Shown: positions 16,715 to 24,356 of the stretch, piece by piece | Layout: each line of letters begins with the position of its first letter | Numbering within the stretch: the first letter of the stretch is position 1 | Assembly (NCBI RefSeq): GCF_005144885.1 | Contig: NZ_CP039690.1 | Span: 3,361,001-3,425,000 of the forward strand | DNA: 64,000 bases | Direction: 5' to 3' | Origin: Phreatobacter stygius | GTDB lineage: Bacteria; Pseudomonadota; Alphaproteobacteria; Rhizobiales; Phreatobacteraceae | Notes under the pieces: model-generated | What the model was told of the DNA's origin: nothing | The model's database searches: none | The model's input: the letters and a program-made list of their open reading frames with translations, nothing else | Made by a program: the position numbers and the translations under genes

Positions 16715-18868
16715 TCAGCGCAAGGCCTGGTCGCCGAAATCGGCGTAGAGCGTGGCGAGCGACCGGTATTCCGGGGTCTGGCGGTAGCCGCCGAGCCAGA
16801 GCGCCTCCTCGGTCGACAGCGTCTCGGCGGCGGCGAGCCGGGCCTCCAGCCCGAGCGCCCGGCGATAGCGGATCTGCGGTGTTTCGAAGGAGCGAAGCGG
16901 GGTGACCTCGGGCGTCGGATCGGCCGCGGGCGCCGGCCCCGGCACGGCCTCGCCATGGCTCGGTGGCACCGCTGCGCGGCCAGCCCTGACGGCGCTGCCG
17001 GCGGCGGCGAGTTCCGGGGTCGAATGCGCTTCGGCGCGTTTCGGAAATTCCACCAGCGTGCCGGCGCGCGCCGCCGCCCGCCGGTTCAGGGCCTCGACCA
17101 CGTCGCGCGGCTTGATCGCCCGGGCCTCGCGGCGCAACGCCTTGGTCCCCTGGTCGATGAAGCGCTTCTGGCTGGCGCGGGTCTCGGCGACGATCGCCGC
17201 CCGGTCGAGGCCGGCCATGCCGGGAGCGAGCGCAATGGCCCGAAACGTCTCGCCGTCCTCGGCGAAGACGAAGACCCGGCCCATGTCGGCCGGATCGAGC
17301 CGCACGAAGACCCGCTCGCCGACCCTCAGCTCCGGGCTGAGATAGAACAGGTGGTCGATCCTCAGGCCCTGCTTGCCGACCGTGCGATAGCCGTCCTGGC
17401 CGGCGATCGGCGCGCAGAGCAGGGCGAGCGCCGCCTCGTCGGCGACCCGGCGCACCGGCTGGCGCCAGGCCGCCGCGACCTGGAACGGCGTCGCGCCGGC
17501 AAGGCCGCCATGCGGCCGGTGGGCATAGCGCCCCTCGGCCCAGGTGTCGCAATAGCGGCCGAGCTCCGCGGCCGAGAGGTCGACGCAAAAGGCCTGGGCG
17601 TCGTCCTGGCCGAGCCTCGCGGCAAAGGCCTTGCGCTGCTCGATCACCTTGCGGTCGGCCACCGAATGGCCAATGAAGCCGGGCAAGGTCGCCATCAGGT
17701 CGCGCTGCACCGTGCCGATGGCGCGTTCGACCGTGCCCTTCTCCTCGGGGCTGAAGGGGTTGGCCGTATCGGCCTCGATGCCGAGCGCGGCGAACAGCCG
17801 TTTCGACGCCTTGGCGACAAAATCCGAGCCATTGTCGGTCTTGATCCGTTCGGGCACGCCCCAGGCGATCAGCGCCTTGCGGATCAAGAGCGCCACGGCC
17901 TCGGCGCGCGGCGTCCGGGTCACCAGGATGGTGAGCCGGCGCGAGAACACGTCGATGCAGACATAGAGGCTGTAGCGGCCGTCGCGGGTCAGCACGTCGG
18001 CGGGCGAGGCGTCGATCTCCCACAAGGCGTTCAGCGCGGTGACCAGATGGGCGCGCGCGCCCGACGCCCGGTAGCGGCTCTTGAAGCCGTCGGGATGGGT
18101 CAGCGCCATCAGTTCCATGGCGTGGCCGGCGCGCCAGCGCTTCAGCGCGGCCTGGAAGGCCCGCACCGTCGGCATGGCGACGCTGCGGCCGCGATAGCTC
18201 AGCGTCTCGCCATAGAGGTCGATCAGATAGTCCCTGACATGGTCGGCCGAGAGCGCCGGCTGGCGCACGATCAGCGCCAGCGCCTTGACCTTGATCTCGC
18301 CGTTCTCGGCCTGCTCGAGAATGCCCTGGCCGCGCCTGGCCGCGCCGCGGTCGACCGCCAGCCGACCGATATCGCCGCTGCGCCGCATGGCGAGCCAGCG
18401 CATCAGGGTGCGCCCGGAGAGCCGCTTGACGGTGGCGCGGACAAAATCCGGCACGGCGAGGTCGCCGCGCCGATAGAGCCTTGCAAAGATCGACACGGCG
18501 GCCATGCGCGGCAGGTCGGCCGAGCGTTCGAAGGCGTCATAGGCGCCGATCAGGGCGAGCCTGGCGTCGCGCTCGGCCTGGGCCTGCCGGGTGGTTGCCG
18601 CCGCGATGTCGGGGGCGGCCTGGACCGCCGCGAGCCCGGCTTCGATCGTGCCACCCATCTGGCGCGCGGCATAAGCGAGCCTGGCGTCGAGCGGCAGCAG
18701 CCCGACGTGATATTCGAAGCCGCCGCCGCGGCCGGCGCGCGGCCGGGCCAGGGCGCGATGGCTCGACCAGCCGTCGCGGGCGGCCTTGCGCGACATGGCC
18801 TCGCGGCTCTCCGGCAGGCCGGGCAAGGCGAGCCTGGCAATCTCATCCGCGGTCAGCCAGGTTTTCAC
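16715..18868 (-). CDS. DDE transposase, MuA type
   Basis: The 717-residue protein is the phage transposase. An N-terminal winged helix (TWLTADEIARLALPGLPESR) binds the ends; a helical linker follows. The catalytic core holds Asp286 (WEIDASPADV), Asp345 (KTDNGSDF) and Glu381 (EEKGTVERA), spaced as DDE. The C-terminal third is the Mu-type non-specific DNA and MuB-contact region. GTG 18868 overlaps the ParB-like stop as GTGA, so I chose it over further-upstream reading; translation is coupled. It would integrate and replicate the phage by transposition. Confidence 0.95.
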   Translation of the reverse strand: MKTWLTADEIARLALPGLPESREAMSRKAARDGWSSHRALARPRAGRGGGFEYHVGLLPLDARLAYAARQMGGTIEAGLAAVQAAPDIAAATTRQAQAERDARLALIGAYDAFERSADLPRMAAVSIFARLYRRGDLAVPDFVRATVKRLSGRTLMRWLAMRRSGDIGRLAVDRGAARRGQGILEQAENGEIKVKALALIVRQPALSADHVRDYLIDLYGETLSYRGRSVAMPTVRAFQAALKRWRAGHAMELMALTHPDGFKSRYRASGARAHLVTALNALWEIDASPADVLTRDGRYSLYVCIDVFSRRLTILVTRTPRAEAVALLIRKALIAWGVPERIKTDNGSDFVAKASKRLFAALGIEADTANPFSPEEKGTVERAIGTVQRDLMATLPGFIGHSVADRKVIEQRKAFAARLGQDDAQAFCVDLSAAELGRYCDTWAEGRYAHRPHGGLAGATPFQVAAAWRQPVRRVADEAALALLCAPIAGQDGYRTVGKQGLRIDHLFYLSPELRVGERVFVRLDPADMGRVFVFAEDGETFRAIALAPGMAGLDRAAIVAETRASQKRFIDQGTKALRREARAIKPRDVVEALNRRAAARAGTLVEFPKRAEAHSTPELAAAGSAVRAGRAAVPPSHGEAVPGPAPAADPTPEVTPLRSFETPQIRYRRALGLEARLAAAETLSTEEALWLGGYRQTPEYRSLATLYADFGDQALR

Positions 18869-19800
18869 GGGCCCGTGGCCTCGCATGCTTCGGCGGCCTC
18901 GCGTGCTTCGGCGGCCGCGCATGCTTCGGCGGCCTGATGCGCCCCGGCCGTAAGGTCGATGACGCCCGCGCCAATATGGCTTTCGATCCGCCGGCGCAGC
19001 CGGAGCGAGCCGCGTTCCCACAGCGCGACGAAGCGCTGGAACGCCTGTTCGTCGGGGTCGGTCAGGCGCGGCGGAGCGAGCCGGGTGGCGATCCGCGCGG
19101 CCTGGACGCTGCGCGCCGCGCCGGTGGCGATCGCCTCGGCGCAGGCCTGCTGCTGATCGGCCGGCAGCGCCGCCAGCGCCATGAGCTCTGCCTGGTTGTC
19201 GGCGATCGGCGCATGCCTGATCGCCGCGACAATGGCGGGCGACAGGCGCCCCGCCAGTTCGACCGCCCGCTGCACCACGCGCTCGGACAGGCCGGTGCGT
19301 TTCGCCGCGTCTTTCGAATAGCGCTGGAAAGTCGCCATGGTGGCGACATTGCCGGCGAACTCGCCCAGGGCCTTGCCATCTCCGCGCGGCTCGGTCTTGC
19401 GGCCTTTCCTGGCCTTGCCGTGGGCGGCCTCCGGGTGGAGGCTCTCATAGATGCGCTTGCGTTCGGCCAGGAAAATCGCCCGGTCGAGCGCGGTCAGCTC
19501 GTGGCGGATCAGGTTCTCGTCGATCTCGACCAGCCGCGCTTCGGCTGCCGAGAGATCGAGCCTGATCGCCGGGATCTCGGTCCAGCCGAGCCGTTCCGCC
19601 GCCGCCACCCGGTGGCCGCCGGCGACCAGGATGATGCTGTTCGCCGCATCCGGGCCGGGCCGCACGATGATCGGCGCCTGCAGGCCGATCTCGGCCATGG
19701 AGGCCGCCAGCGCCTCGACACGGGCGGCGTCGCTCGGCCGGAGCCGGCCGGAACGGTCGATCGCGGCGAGCGGGCAGGGGAAGATCAGGCCTTGCATCAT
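18865..19800 (-). CDS. ParB/Spo0J-like protein of the early operon
   Basis: The 311-residue protein has the ParB N-terminal domain: IVRPGPDAANSIILVAGGHR (the G.HR box), AAERLGWTEIPAI, then EIDENLIRHELTALDRAIFL (E.NL.R..L). A helix-turn-helix follows (TGLSERVVQRAVELA). No parA is present, so plasmid-style partitioning is unlikely; it may be an early regulator. The C-terminus has a short Ala/Glu repeat from an 18-bp DNA repeat. ATGA overlaps the preceding Ner-like gene. Confidence 0.83.
   Translation of the reverse strand: MMQGLIFPCPLAAIDRSGRLRPSDAARVEALAASMAEIGLQAPIIVRPGPDAANSIILVAGGHRVAAAERLGWTEIPAIRLDLSAAEARLVEIDENLIRHELTALDRAIFLAERKRIYESLHPEAAHGKARKGRKTEPRGDGKALGEFAGNVATMATFQRYSKDAAKRTGLSERVVQRAVELAGRLSPAIVAAIRHAPIADNQAELMALAALPADQQQACAEAIATGAARSVQAARIATRLAPPRLTDPDEQAFQRFVALWERGSLRLRRRIESHIGAGVIDLTAGAHQAAEACAAAEAREAAEACEATGP
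18883..18936. repeat. Three 18-bp tandem units at the ParB-like 3' end
   Basis: Units GCATGCTTCGGCGGCCTC, with one or two changes, start at 18883, 18901 and 18919. They encode the Ala-Glu-Ala repeats just before the stop and lie directly before the transposase start. Confidence 0.85.
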
Positions 19801-20078
19801 GCGGCCCTCCGGTCGCCCGGCCGGCTGGTCGCCGCGGCCGCCTTGATGCGGGATCGGCCGGGCGCGCTGAGTCGGTTGCCGGTCTTGTCCCAGCGTTCGG
19901 GCCAGAGCTCGTGCAGTTTTTTGCCGACGGCCGTGGCAATGGCGATTTCGGCGCGCCGTTGCGGCCGCCGGAGCGCCGTGCGCAGCGTGGTCGGCGCGAT
20001 GTTGGACGCCCGGGCAATATTGGTCAGGAAGCGGAACCTGGATTTTTTCACCAGCGCCAGGATGTCGGCTGCGTGCAT
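19797..20078 (-). CDS. Ner-like DNA-binding regulator
   Basis: The 93-residue protein fits the Ner/Nlp family of Mu-like phages: SNIAPTTLRTALRRPQRRAE is the helix-turn-helix and ALGKKLHELWPERW-like residues (VGKKLHELWPERW) are the family's typical tail. In Mu, Ner represses the early promoter and repressor promoter once lytic growth has begun. It is the first minus-strand gene facing the repressor, with the shared promoter region at 20079-20209. Confidence 0.85.
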   Translation of the reverse strand: MHAADILALVKKSRFRFLTNIARASNIAPTTLRTALRRPQRRAEIAIATAVGKKLHELWPERWDKTGNRLSAPGRSRIKAAAATSRPGDRRAA

Positions 20079-20130
20079 GGGGTGTTCCCGCAGGTCAGGT
20101 CATTCACGTCGCCGTCGCAAGCATCGAAAG

Positions 20131-20173
20131 GCAACTTATGTTGCTTGTAGTGCGATGCCGAAGCGCCTACAAC
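20131..20173. promoter_or_regulatory. Divergent early/repressor control region
   Basis: GCAAC-TTAT-GTTGC (20131-20144) is a 5+5 inverted repeat. TTGTAG (20145-20150) and CTACAA (20167-20172) form a second one. This allows face-to-face promoters: plus strand TTGTAG-17-TACAAC toward the repressor, minus strand TTGTAG-17-TACAAG toward the Ner-like operon. The dyads are candidates for repressor or Ner operators. The promoter assignment is by eye only. Confidence 0.45.
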
Positions 20174-20209
20174 GAGAAGAGAACGTGAATTGCCTAAATT
20201 GGGGCCAAT

Positions 20210-20911
20210 ATGATGGATGATGCGCAAGAAATGGCATCAAGGCTGCTGGCGAACCGGCTGCGCCGGGCCATCGCCGCAGCCGGCGGCCCGCGCCGGGTCG
20301 CGCGGGCGACCGGCGTGTCGGAACGCACCCTGCAGCTCTATCTCGCCAGCAAGGCCGACCCGAAGATCGGCAAGCTCGCGGTCATCGCGCAGGCCTGCGG
20401 GGTCTCGCTGGACTGGCTCGCCGGGCTTTCGGAGCGCGCCGCACCGGCCGGCGCCGCACCCGACGAGGCCGGCATCGGCATCGAGGCCGATCCCGACACC
20501 GTCCAGCTTGCCATTCTCAATGTCGCGGCGGCGGCCGGGCCCGGCCGCTGGAACGAGCGCGCCGAAATTGTCGGCCGGCTGCCCTTCTCGTTCGATAAGC
20601 TCAGGCGCCACGGCGTCGATCCCGCCAGGGCCCATGCCATCCGCGCCGCCGGCGACAGCATGTGGCCAACCATTGCCGACCAGGCCCTGGTGCTGGTCGA
20701 TACCGGCAGGCGCGACATTGTCGAGGACGCCATCTATGCCTTCGTGGTCGACGACCAGGCGCGCATCAAGCGGATCCAGCGCGGCCTCGACGGCAGCCTG
20801 ATCTTCATTTCCGACAATGCCGCGCTCTACGGCCCGGACCGGCTGGCGCGCGACCGGCTCGACCAGCTCGAGGTCGTCGGCCGGGTGTTCTGGAGCGAGC
20901 GCCTGTTCTGA
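20210..20911 (+). CDS. Phage repressor, HTH plus S24 (LexA/CI-type) peptidase
   Basis: The 233-residue protein has an N-terminal helix-turn-helix (GPRRVARATGVSERTLQLYL, residues 27-46) and a C-terminal S24 domain with Ser150 (AGDSMWPTI) and Lys187 (DDQARIKRIQ), the autocleavage dyad. It would keep the lytic operon off and be inactivated through RecA during DNA damage. Mu's own repressor uses ClpX, so an SOS-inducible repressor is a difference from Mu. Two ATGs in tandem (20210, 20213) are both usable. It reads toward the phage end, as Mu c does. Confidence 0.92.
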   Translation: MMDDAQEMASRLLANRLRRAIAAAGGPRRVARATGVSERTLQLYLASKADPKIGKLAVIAQACGVSLDWLAGLSERAAPAGAAPDEAGIGIEADPDTVQLAILNVAAAAGPGRWNERAEIVGRLPFSFDKLRRHGVDPARAHAIRAAGDSMWPTIADQALVLVDTGRRDIVEDAIYAFVVDDQARIKRIQRGLDGSLIFISDNAALYGPDRLARDRLDQLEVVGRVFWSERLF

Positions 20912-21061
20912 GCCCCGCCAGGCCCGGACCACCGCCTGAACCGCCCGCCGGCGTGGCAGACAGATCCCCTGCCGCGCGTCCGTCCAGCCGGCCCCCGGCC
21001 GCCGGCCGCCGCCGCGACGCATCATCTCGACATGGCGTCGTCCGGCCACGGCGACGTCGAC

Positions 21062-21212
21062 CTGCGCCCTTGACCTGCACCCTTGGCCTGCACCCTTGGC
21101 CTGCACCCTTGGCCCGGACGCCTGGCCTGGACGTTTGACCGGTTCGCCTGGACGTTTGACCTGGACGTTCGGCCGGGTCGCTTGGCCTGCACGCCTGGCC
21201 GGCTCGCTTGGC
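21062..21212. repeat. Imperfect 13-bp tandem repeat array
   Basis: About eleven units of the type CTGCACCCTTGGC, with one 8-base insertion (21140-21147). The three units at 21075-21113 are identical; later ones drift to CTGGACGTTTGAC. The position, between the repressor and the phage terminus, is where Mu-type ends carry transposase-binding sites, but 13 bases is shorter than Mu's 22-base sites. Confidence 0.85.
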
Positions 21213-21253
21213 CGGCAATCTCCCGCGGCCTCGCTTCGGCCCCCGGGGCCGGC

Positions 21254-21369
21254 GGTCACGGTTCGCCGCCGCCCGCGGCCCGGTCATTCCCGGCGCAAGC
21301 GCTTGATCTTCCGAACACAACAACCGGCCGACCGCGCCCGCCCCGGGGGCCGCCGCCGCGGTCACGGTT
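21254..21369 (+). repeat. Direct repeat around GGTCACGGTT near the phage end
   Basis: GGTCACGGTT occurs at 21254-21263 and 21360-21369, each with GCCCC..GGGGCCG before it and GCCGCCGCC after it. Candidate transposase end-binding sites; the host side is equally possible. Confidence 0.4.
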
Positions 21370-21593
21370 GGCGCCGCCGCCACGCCCGGTTCCGCCGCCT
21401 TGCCGGCACTCCGGCGGCTCGGATCACCGACCACTGCCATGCGATCCATCGCCGGCCCCGCCCCCCGCGATCCGCCCGGCCCGGTCCCCGCCGCACCTCA
21501 AGCCTCTGCGATAATGACAACTTTCCCAACCCCCGCGGCATCTTGCCGGCCCCTGCGGGATGCCACCTGATGCTTCGCGTTACAGGTACAAAG

Positions 21594-23828
21594 TCAGCGG
21601 AAGAAGCGGTCGAAGAAGCCTGCGCCCGGCTGCGGACGGATCACGTCGCCGCGGTTTTCAGGTTCGCCTGACCGGCCGGCCACCCGCCGCGGTGCCTGGT
21701 CGGTGCGGGACATCAGCATCGGCTGATCGATGATCTCACCAGGCAGGGCGCGGGTCGGAACACCGAAGGAGCGCCAGTTGCCCGGCAGATCGACGACCTG
21801 CTGGCCACGATGGGCCTCGGCCATGACCCGGTTCCAGATCTCGACCGGCAGGCTGCCGCCGGACAGCCGCTTGGTCGGCTGGCCGTCGTCATTGCCGAGC
21901 CAGACACCGGCGACATAGCGGCCGGTATAACCGAGGAACCAGGCGTCGCGGAAATCCTGGCTGGTGCCGCTCTTGCCGGCGGCGATCCAGCCGGGCAGCC
22001 TGAGCGCGCGGGCCGTGCCCGAGACCGTGGTTTCGTGCATCATGGCGTTCATCATCGCCGAATGCTGCGGCTCGATGACCCGGCCCGGATTGACCGGCGT
22101 GCGCCGGAACAGCACACGGCCATTGGTGGTGCGGATGCGGGTGATGACATGCGGGATCACGCCGTTGCCGCCATTGGCGAAGGGCACATAGGCCCCGGTC
22201 AGCTCGAGCAGCGTCACTTCCGAGGTGCCGAGCGAGATCGACGGATTGGCCTGCAGCGGCGAGCCGATGCCGAGCTTCTGGGCGGTGCGCACGACGCTGC
22301 GCGGCCCGACCTCATTGGTCAGCCGGACGGCGACCGTGTTGAGCGAGGCGGACAGCGCCGTCGACAGCGTCACCTCGCCGCGATAGTCGCGAGTATAGTT
22401 TTCCGGACGCCAGCCGGCGATGGCCACTGGCGCGTCGGCCCGGGTCGTGTCGGGCGTCATGCCGCGCTCCAGCGCGCTCAGATAGACGAAGGCCTTGAAC
22501 GCCGAACCGGGCTGACGCCGGGCCGCCACCGCACGGTTGAACTGGCTTTGGGCATAGTCGCGGCCGCCGACCAAAGCGCGCACCGCGCCTTCGGTATCGA
22601 GCACGACCACGGCGCCCTGGCGCACGTCGTACCGCGTGCCGCTGCGCGAAAGCACCTCGTTCAGCGCGGCCTCGGCGGCCTGCTGCAGCGGCGCGACGAT
22701 GGTGGTTTCGATCACCAGGTCGGTCTCGACCTTGCCGACATAATCGTCCAGCAGGTCCATGACCCAGTCGGCGACATAATTGATCGAGCCGCTGGCGGCG
22801 GTGCGGCTGGTTTCGGCCGGATTGGCGATCGCCGCCTTGGCCTGCGCCTCGGTGATGTAGCCCTGCTCGGCCATGGCCATCAGCACGAGCTGGGCGCGCG
22901 CTTCGGCCGCTTCCGGGTTGCGGGTTGGCGCCAGCCGCGAGGGCGCCTTGACCAGGCCGGCAATGGTCGCTGCTTCGGCGAGCGTCAGCGCGGTGGCCGG
23001 CTTGTCGTAATAGCGCCGCGCCGCGGCTTCGATGCCATAGGCGCCGGCGCCGAAATAGACCCGGTTCAGATAGAGTTCGAGGATCTGATCCTTGGAATAA
23101 TTGGTCTCCAGCCAGAGCGCCAGGATCGCTTCCTGGATCTTCCGGCCCATGGTCCGATCGGGCGTCAGGAACAGGTTCTTGGCGAGCTGCTGGCTCAGCG
23201 TCGAGCCGCCCTGCGACACGCCCCGGTTGGTAATATTGGTCACGACGGCACGGGTTAGACCGATCACGTCGAGGCCGAAATGTGAATAGAAGCGCCGGTC
23301 CTCGATGGCGATCAGTGCCTGCGGCACGTGGCGCGGCAGGCTTCTGAGCTGTACCGCCGCGCCGCCGGTATCGCCGCGATTGGCCAGTTCCGCGCCGTCG
23401 GCGGCAACGATCGCGATGTTCGGCGGTCGCCTCGGCACTTCCAGCGTATGGGTCGGCGGCAGGCGGGCGGCATACCAGGCGACGACGCCGGCGCAAATGA
23501 TCAGTCCCCAGACCGCCGCGGTCAGACCCCAGACCATCAACCGGCCAAAAATGCCCCGCCGTTTGCGGCGCCTTGGCGCCTCATCCTTGCTCGGCCGGCG
23601 TTTTGGCTGCTTGCGTGGCATAGGGCGCGGTTCGGGCTCCTGGATGTCTTGCGGATCGGGGCGGCGCTTGGCTGGCTTGGCGGGGCTTGCAACGCGCACG
23701 GAAGGTCTGTCCTCGGGCATCGCGCGAAGGTCCATGCCGCCGCGCGCCGTCCCGAAGCTCGGCTCGATTCGATCGTTGCCGCCGCGTCCCCGTGCCATCG
23801 CCCTGGATATCACCACCCGGCCCGCCAT
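21594..23828 (-). CDS. mrcA: Penicillin-binding protein 1A
   Basis: The 744-residue class A PBP polymerises and cross-links peptidoglycan in the periplasm. It has a basic cytoplasmic tail, a membrane helix near residues 98-120, the glycosyltransferase Glu in AIEDRRFYSHFG (Glu176), GGSTLSQQLAKNLFL, then a transpeptidase domain with SAFK, SLN and KSGTS motifs. The C-terminus GFFDRFFR looks natural, so the prophage inserted downstream without cutting it. ATG 23828 was chosen because AAAGGG lies 8 bases upstream; ATG 23798 is an alternative. Confidence 0.95.
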   Translation of the reverse strand: MAGRVVISRAMARGRGGNDRIEPSFGTARGGMDLRAMPEDRPSVRVASPAKPAKRRPDPQDIQEPEPRPMPRKQPKRRPSKDEAPRRRKRRGIFGRLMVWGLTAAVWGLIICAGVVAWYAARLPPTHTLEVPRRPPNIAIVAADGAELANRGDTGGAAVQLRSLPRHVPQALIAIEDRRFYSHFGLDVIGLTRAVVTNITNRGVSQGGSTLSQQLAKNLFLTPDRTMGRKIQEAILALWLETNYSKDQILELYLNRVYFGAGAYGIEAAARRYYDKPATALTLAEAATIAGLVKAPSRLAPTRNPEAAEARAQLVLMAMAEQGYITEAQAKAAIANPAETSRTAASGSINYVADWVMDLLDDYVGKVETDLVIETTIVAPLQQAAEAALNEVLSRSGTRYDVRQGAVVVLDTEGAVRALVGGRDYAQSQFNRAVAARRQPGSAFKAFVYLSALERGMTPDTTRADAPVAIAGWRPENYTRDYRGEVTLSTALSASLNTVAVRLTNEVGPRSVVRTAQKLGIGSPLQANPSISLGTSEVTLLELTGAYVPFANGGNGVIPHVITRIRTTNGRVLFRRTPVNPGRVIEPQHSAMMNAMMHETTVSGTARALRLPGWIAAGKSGTSQDFRDAWFLGYTGRYVAGVWLGNDDGQPTKRLSGGSLPVEIWNRVMAEAHRGQQVVDLPGNWRSFGVPTRALPGEIIDQPMLMSRTDQAPRRVAGRSGEPENRGDVIRPQPGAGFFDRFFR

Positions 23829-24012
23829 GGGCCGCACCCTTTCCTCGCTTCTTTGCAATAATCAGGGCGCAATGAAGGGGTCGTTAAGGCGATATCGCGT
23901 CACGCTTTCATTGTTGGTCAAGGTAAAGGGACATTTACCGCTTTGCCGGGGTTTTGACAGGAAACATGAAACAACCGGGCGGGTACATCGTCTCCTCTTG
24001 GAGCCCGTGCAG

Positions 24013-24270
24013 ATGTCGTCAAGTCCCGCCGGCGTGCCGCCCGAAGCCGGCGACAGAGTGTCTGAGACCATCATCGCCGAAGCCCTGTCGATTGCCCTGC
24101 TGGCCCGGGTACGCACCATGCGCGTTCTGCTCGAGACCGAAGATGGCGGCCTTGTGCCGGCCTCGGACGCTGCCGTCCTGCACGGCCGCCTGGAAAAGAT
24201 CGAGGCTCAACTCGAGGCGCGCCGCCGCCCGCCCGACGACCAAGGGGTCGACATCGTCTATCTCGATTGA
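24013..24270 (+). CDS. Conserved-looking small protein (85 aa), unknown
   Basis: MSSSPAGVPPEAGDRVSETI opens an acidic, helical protein with ALSIALLARVRTMRVLLETE and a C-terminal LEKIEAQLEARRR coiled stretch, ending DIVYLD. GC at third codon positions is high and GGAG precedes the ATG. It is divergent from PBP1A and convergent with glnD. No function can be assigned. Confidence 0.55.
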   Translation: MSSSPAGVPPEAGDRVSETIIAEALSIALLARVRTMRVLLETEDGGLVPASDAAVLHGRLEKIEAQLEARRRPPDDQGVDIVYLD

Positions 24271-24280
24271 TGGTCTTCCC

Positions 24281-24350
24281 ATCAATCCTGATTGATCGGT
24301 TTCGGTCGATCCCGATTGGTCGGCTTGTTCATCAATCCCGATCGATGAGC
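24281..24350. terminator. Bidirectional terminator region between convergent genes
   Basis: ATCAATC-CT-GATTGAT (24281-24296) is a perfect 7-base hairpin. Related, degenerate copies follow around GATCCCGATTGG and CATCAATCCCGATCGATG. The region lies between the 85-residue gene and glnD, which converge. Confidence 0.5.
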
Positions 24351-24356
24351 CGGCCT

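Larger units (their letters stand above)
1..21593. mobile_element. Partial transposable prophage, Mu-like control and P2-like tail
   Basis: The block runs from a truncated tail sheath gene at the left edge to the spacer before the PBP1A gene. It carries a complete Mu-type early region (repressor, Ner-like, DDE transposase, MuB-type ATPase, GemA, Mor/C-like) and a P2-type tail module. Head, tape-measure and remaining tail genes must lie beyond the left edge. The right terminus falls somewhere in 20912-21593; a Mu-type end should read CA outward with a 5-bp target duplication, but the other end is not in the window so it cannot be fixed. The right flank, the 3' end of the PBP1A gene, appears intact. 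Confidence 0.93.
20912..21593. other. Non-coding phage end and junction with host
   Basis: Between the repressor stop and the PBP1A stop no gene is supported. It holds a 13-bp repeat array (21062-21212), a GGTCACGGTT direct repeat pair 106 bases apart, the palindrome CAAGCGCTTG (21296-21305) and a GC-rich stretch. The phage terminus must lie here. Reading frames through the repeats are an artefact of their 13-base period. Confidence 0.65.

Noticed and set aside
16490-18937. Long plus-strand frame opposite the transposase
   Set aside because: The minus strand encodes a clear DDE transposase with overlaps to its neighbours; the plus frame has no motifs.
21062-21212. CRISPR-like array
   Set aside because: Units are contiguous 13-bp repeats without spacers, and no cas genes are present.
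21083-21514. Repetitive Leu/Pro/Trp-rich reading frames after the repressor
   Set aside because: They are produced by the 13-bp DNA repeats and have no start signal or family similarity.
21537-21563. GGCATC...GATGCC stem as PBP1A terminator
   Set aside because: The longer pairing needs G-U pairs that exist only on the plus strand, while PBP1A is on the minus strand, and there is no U-run.
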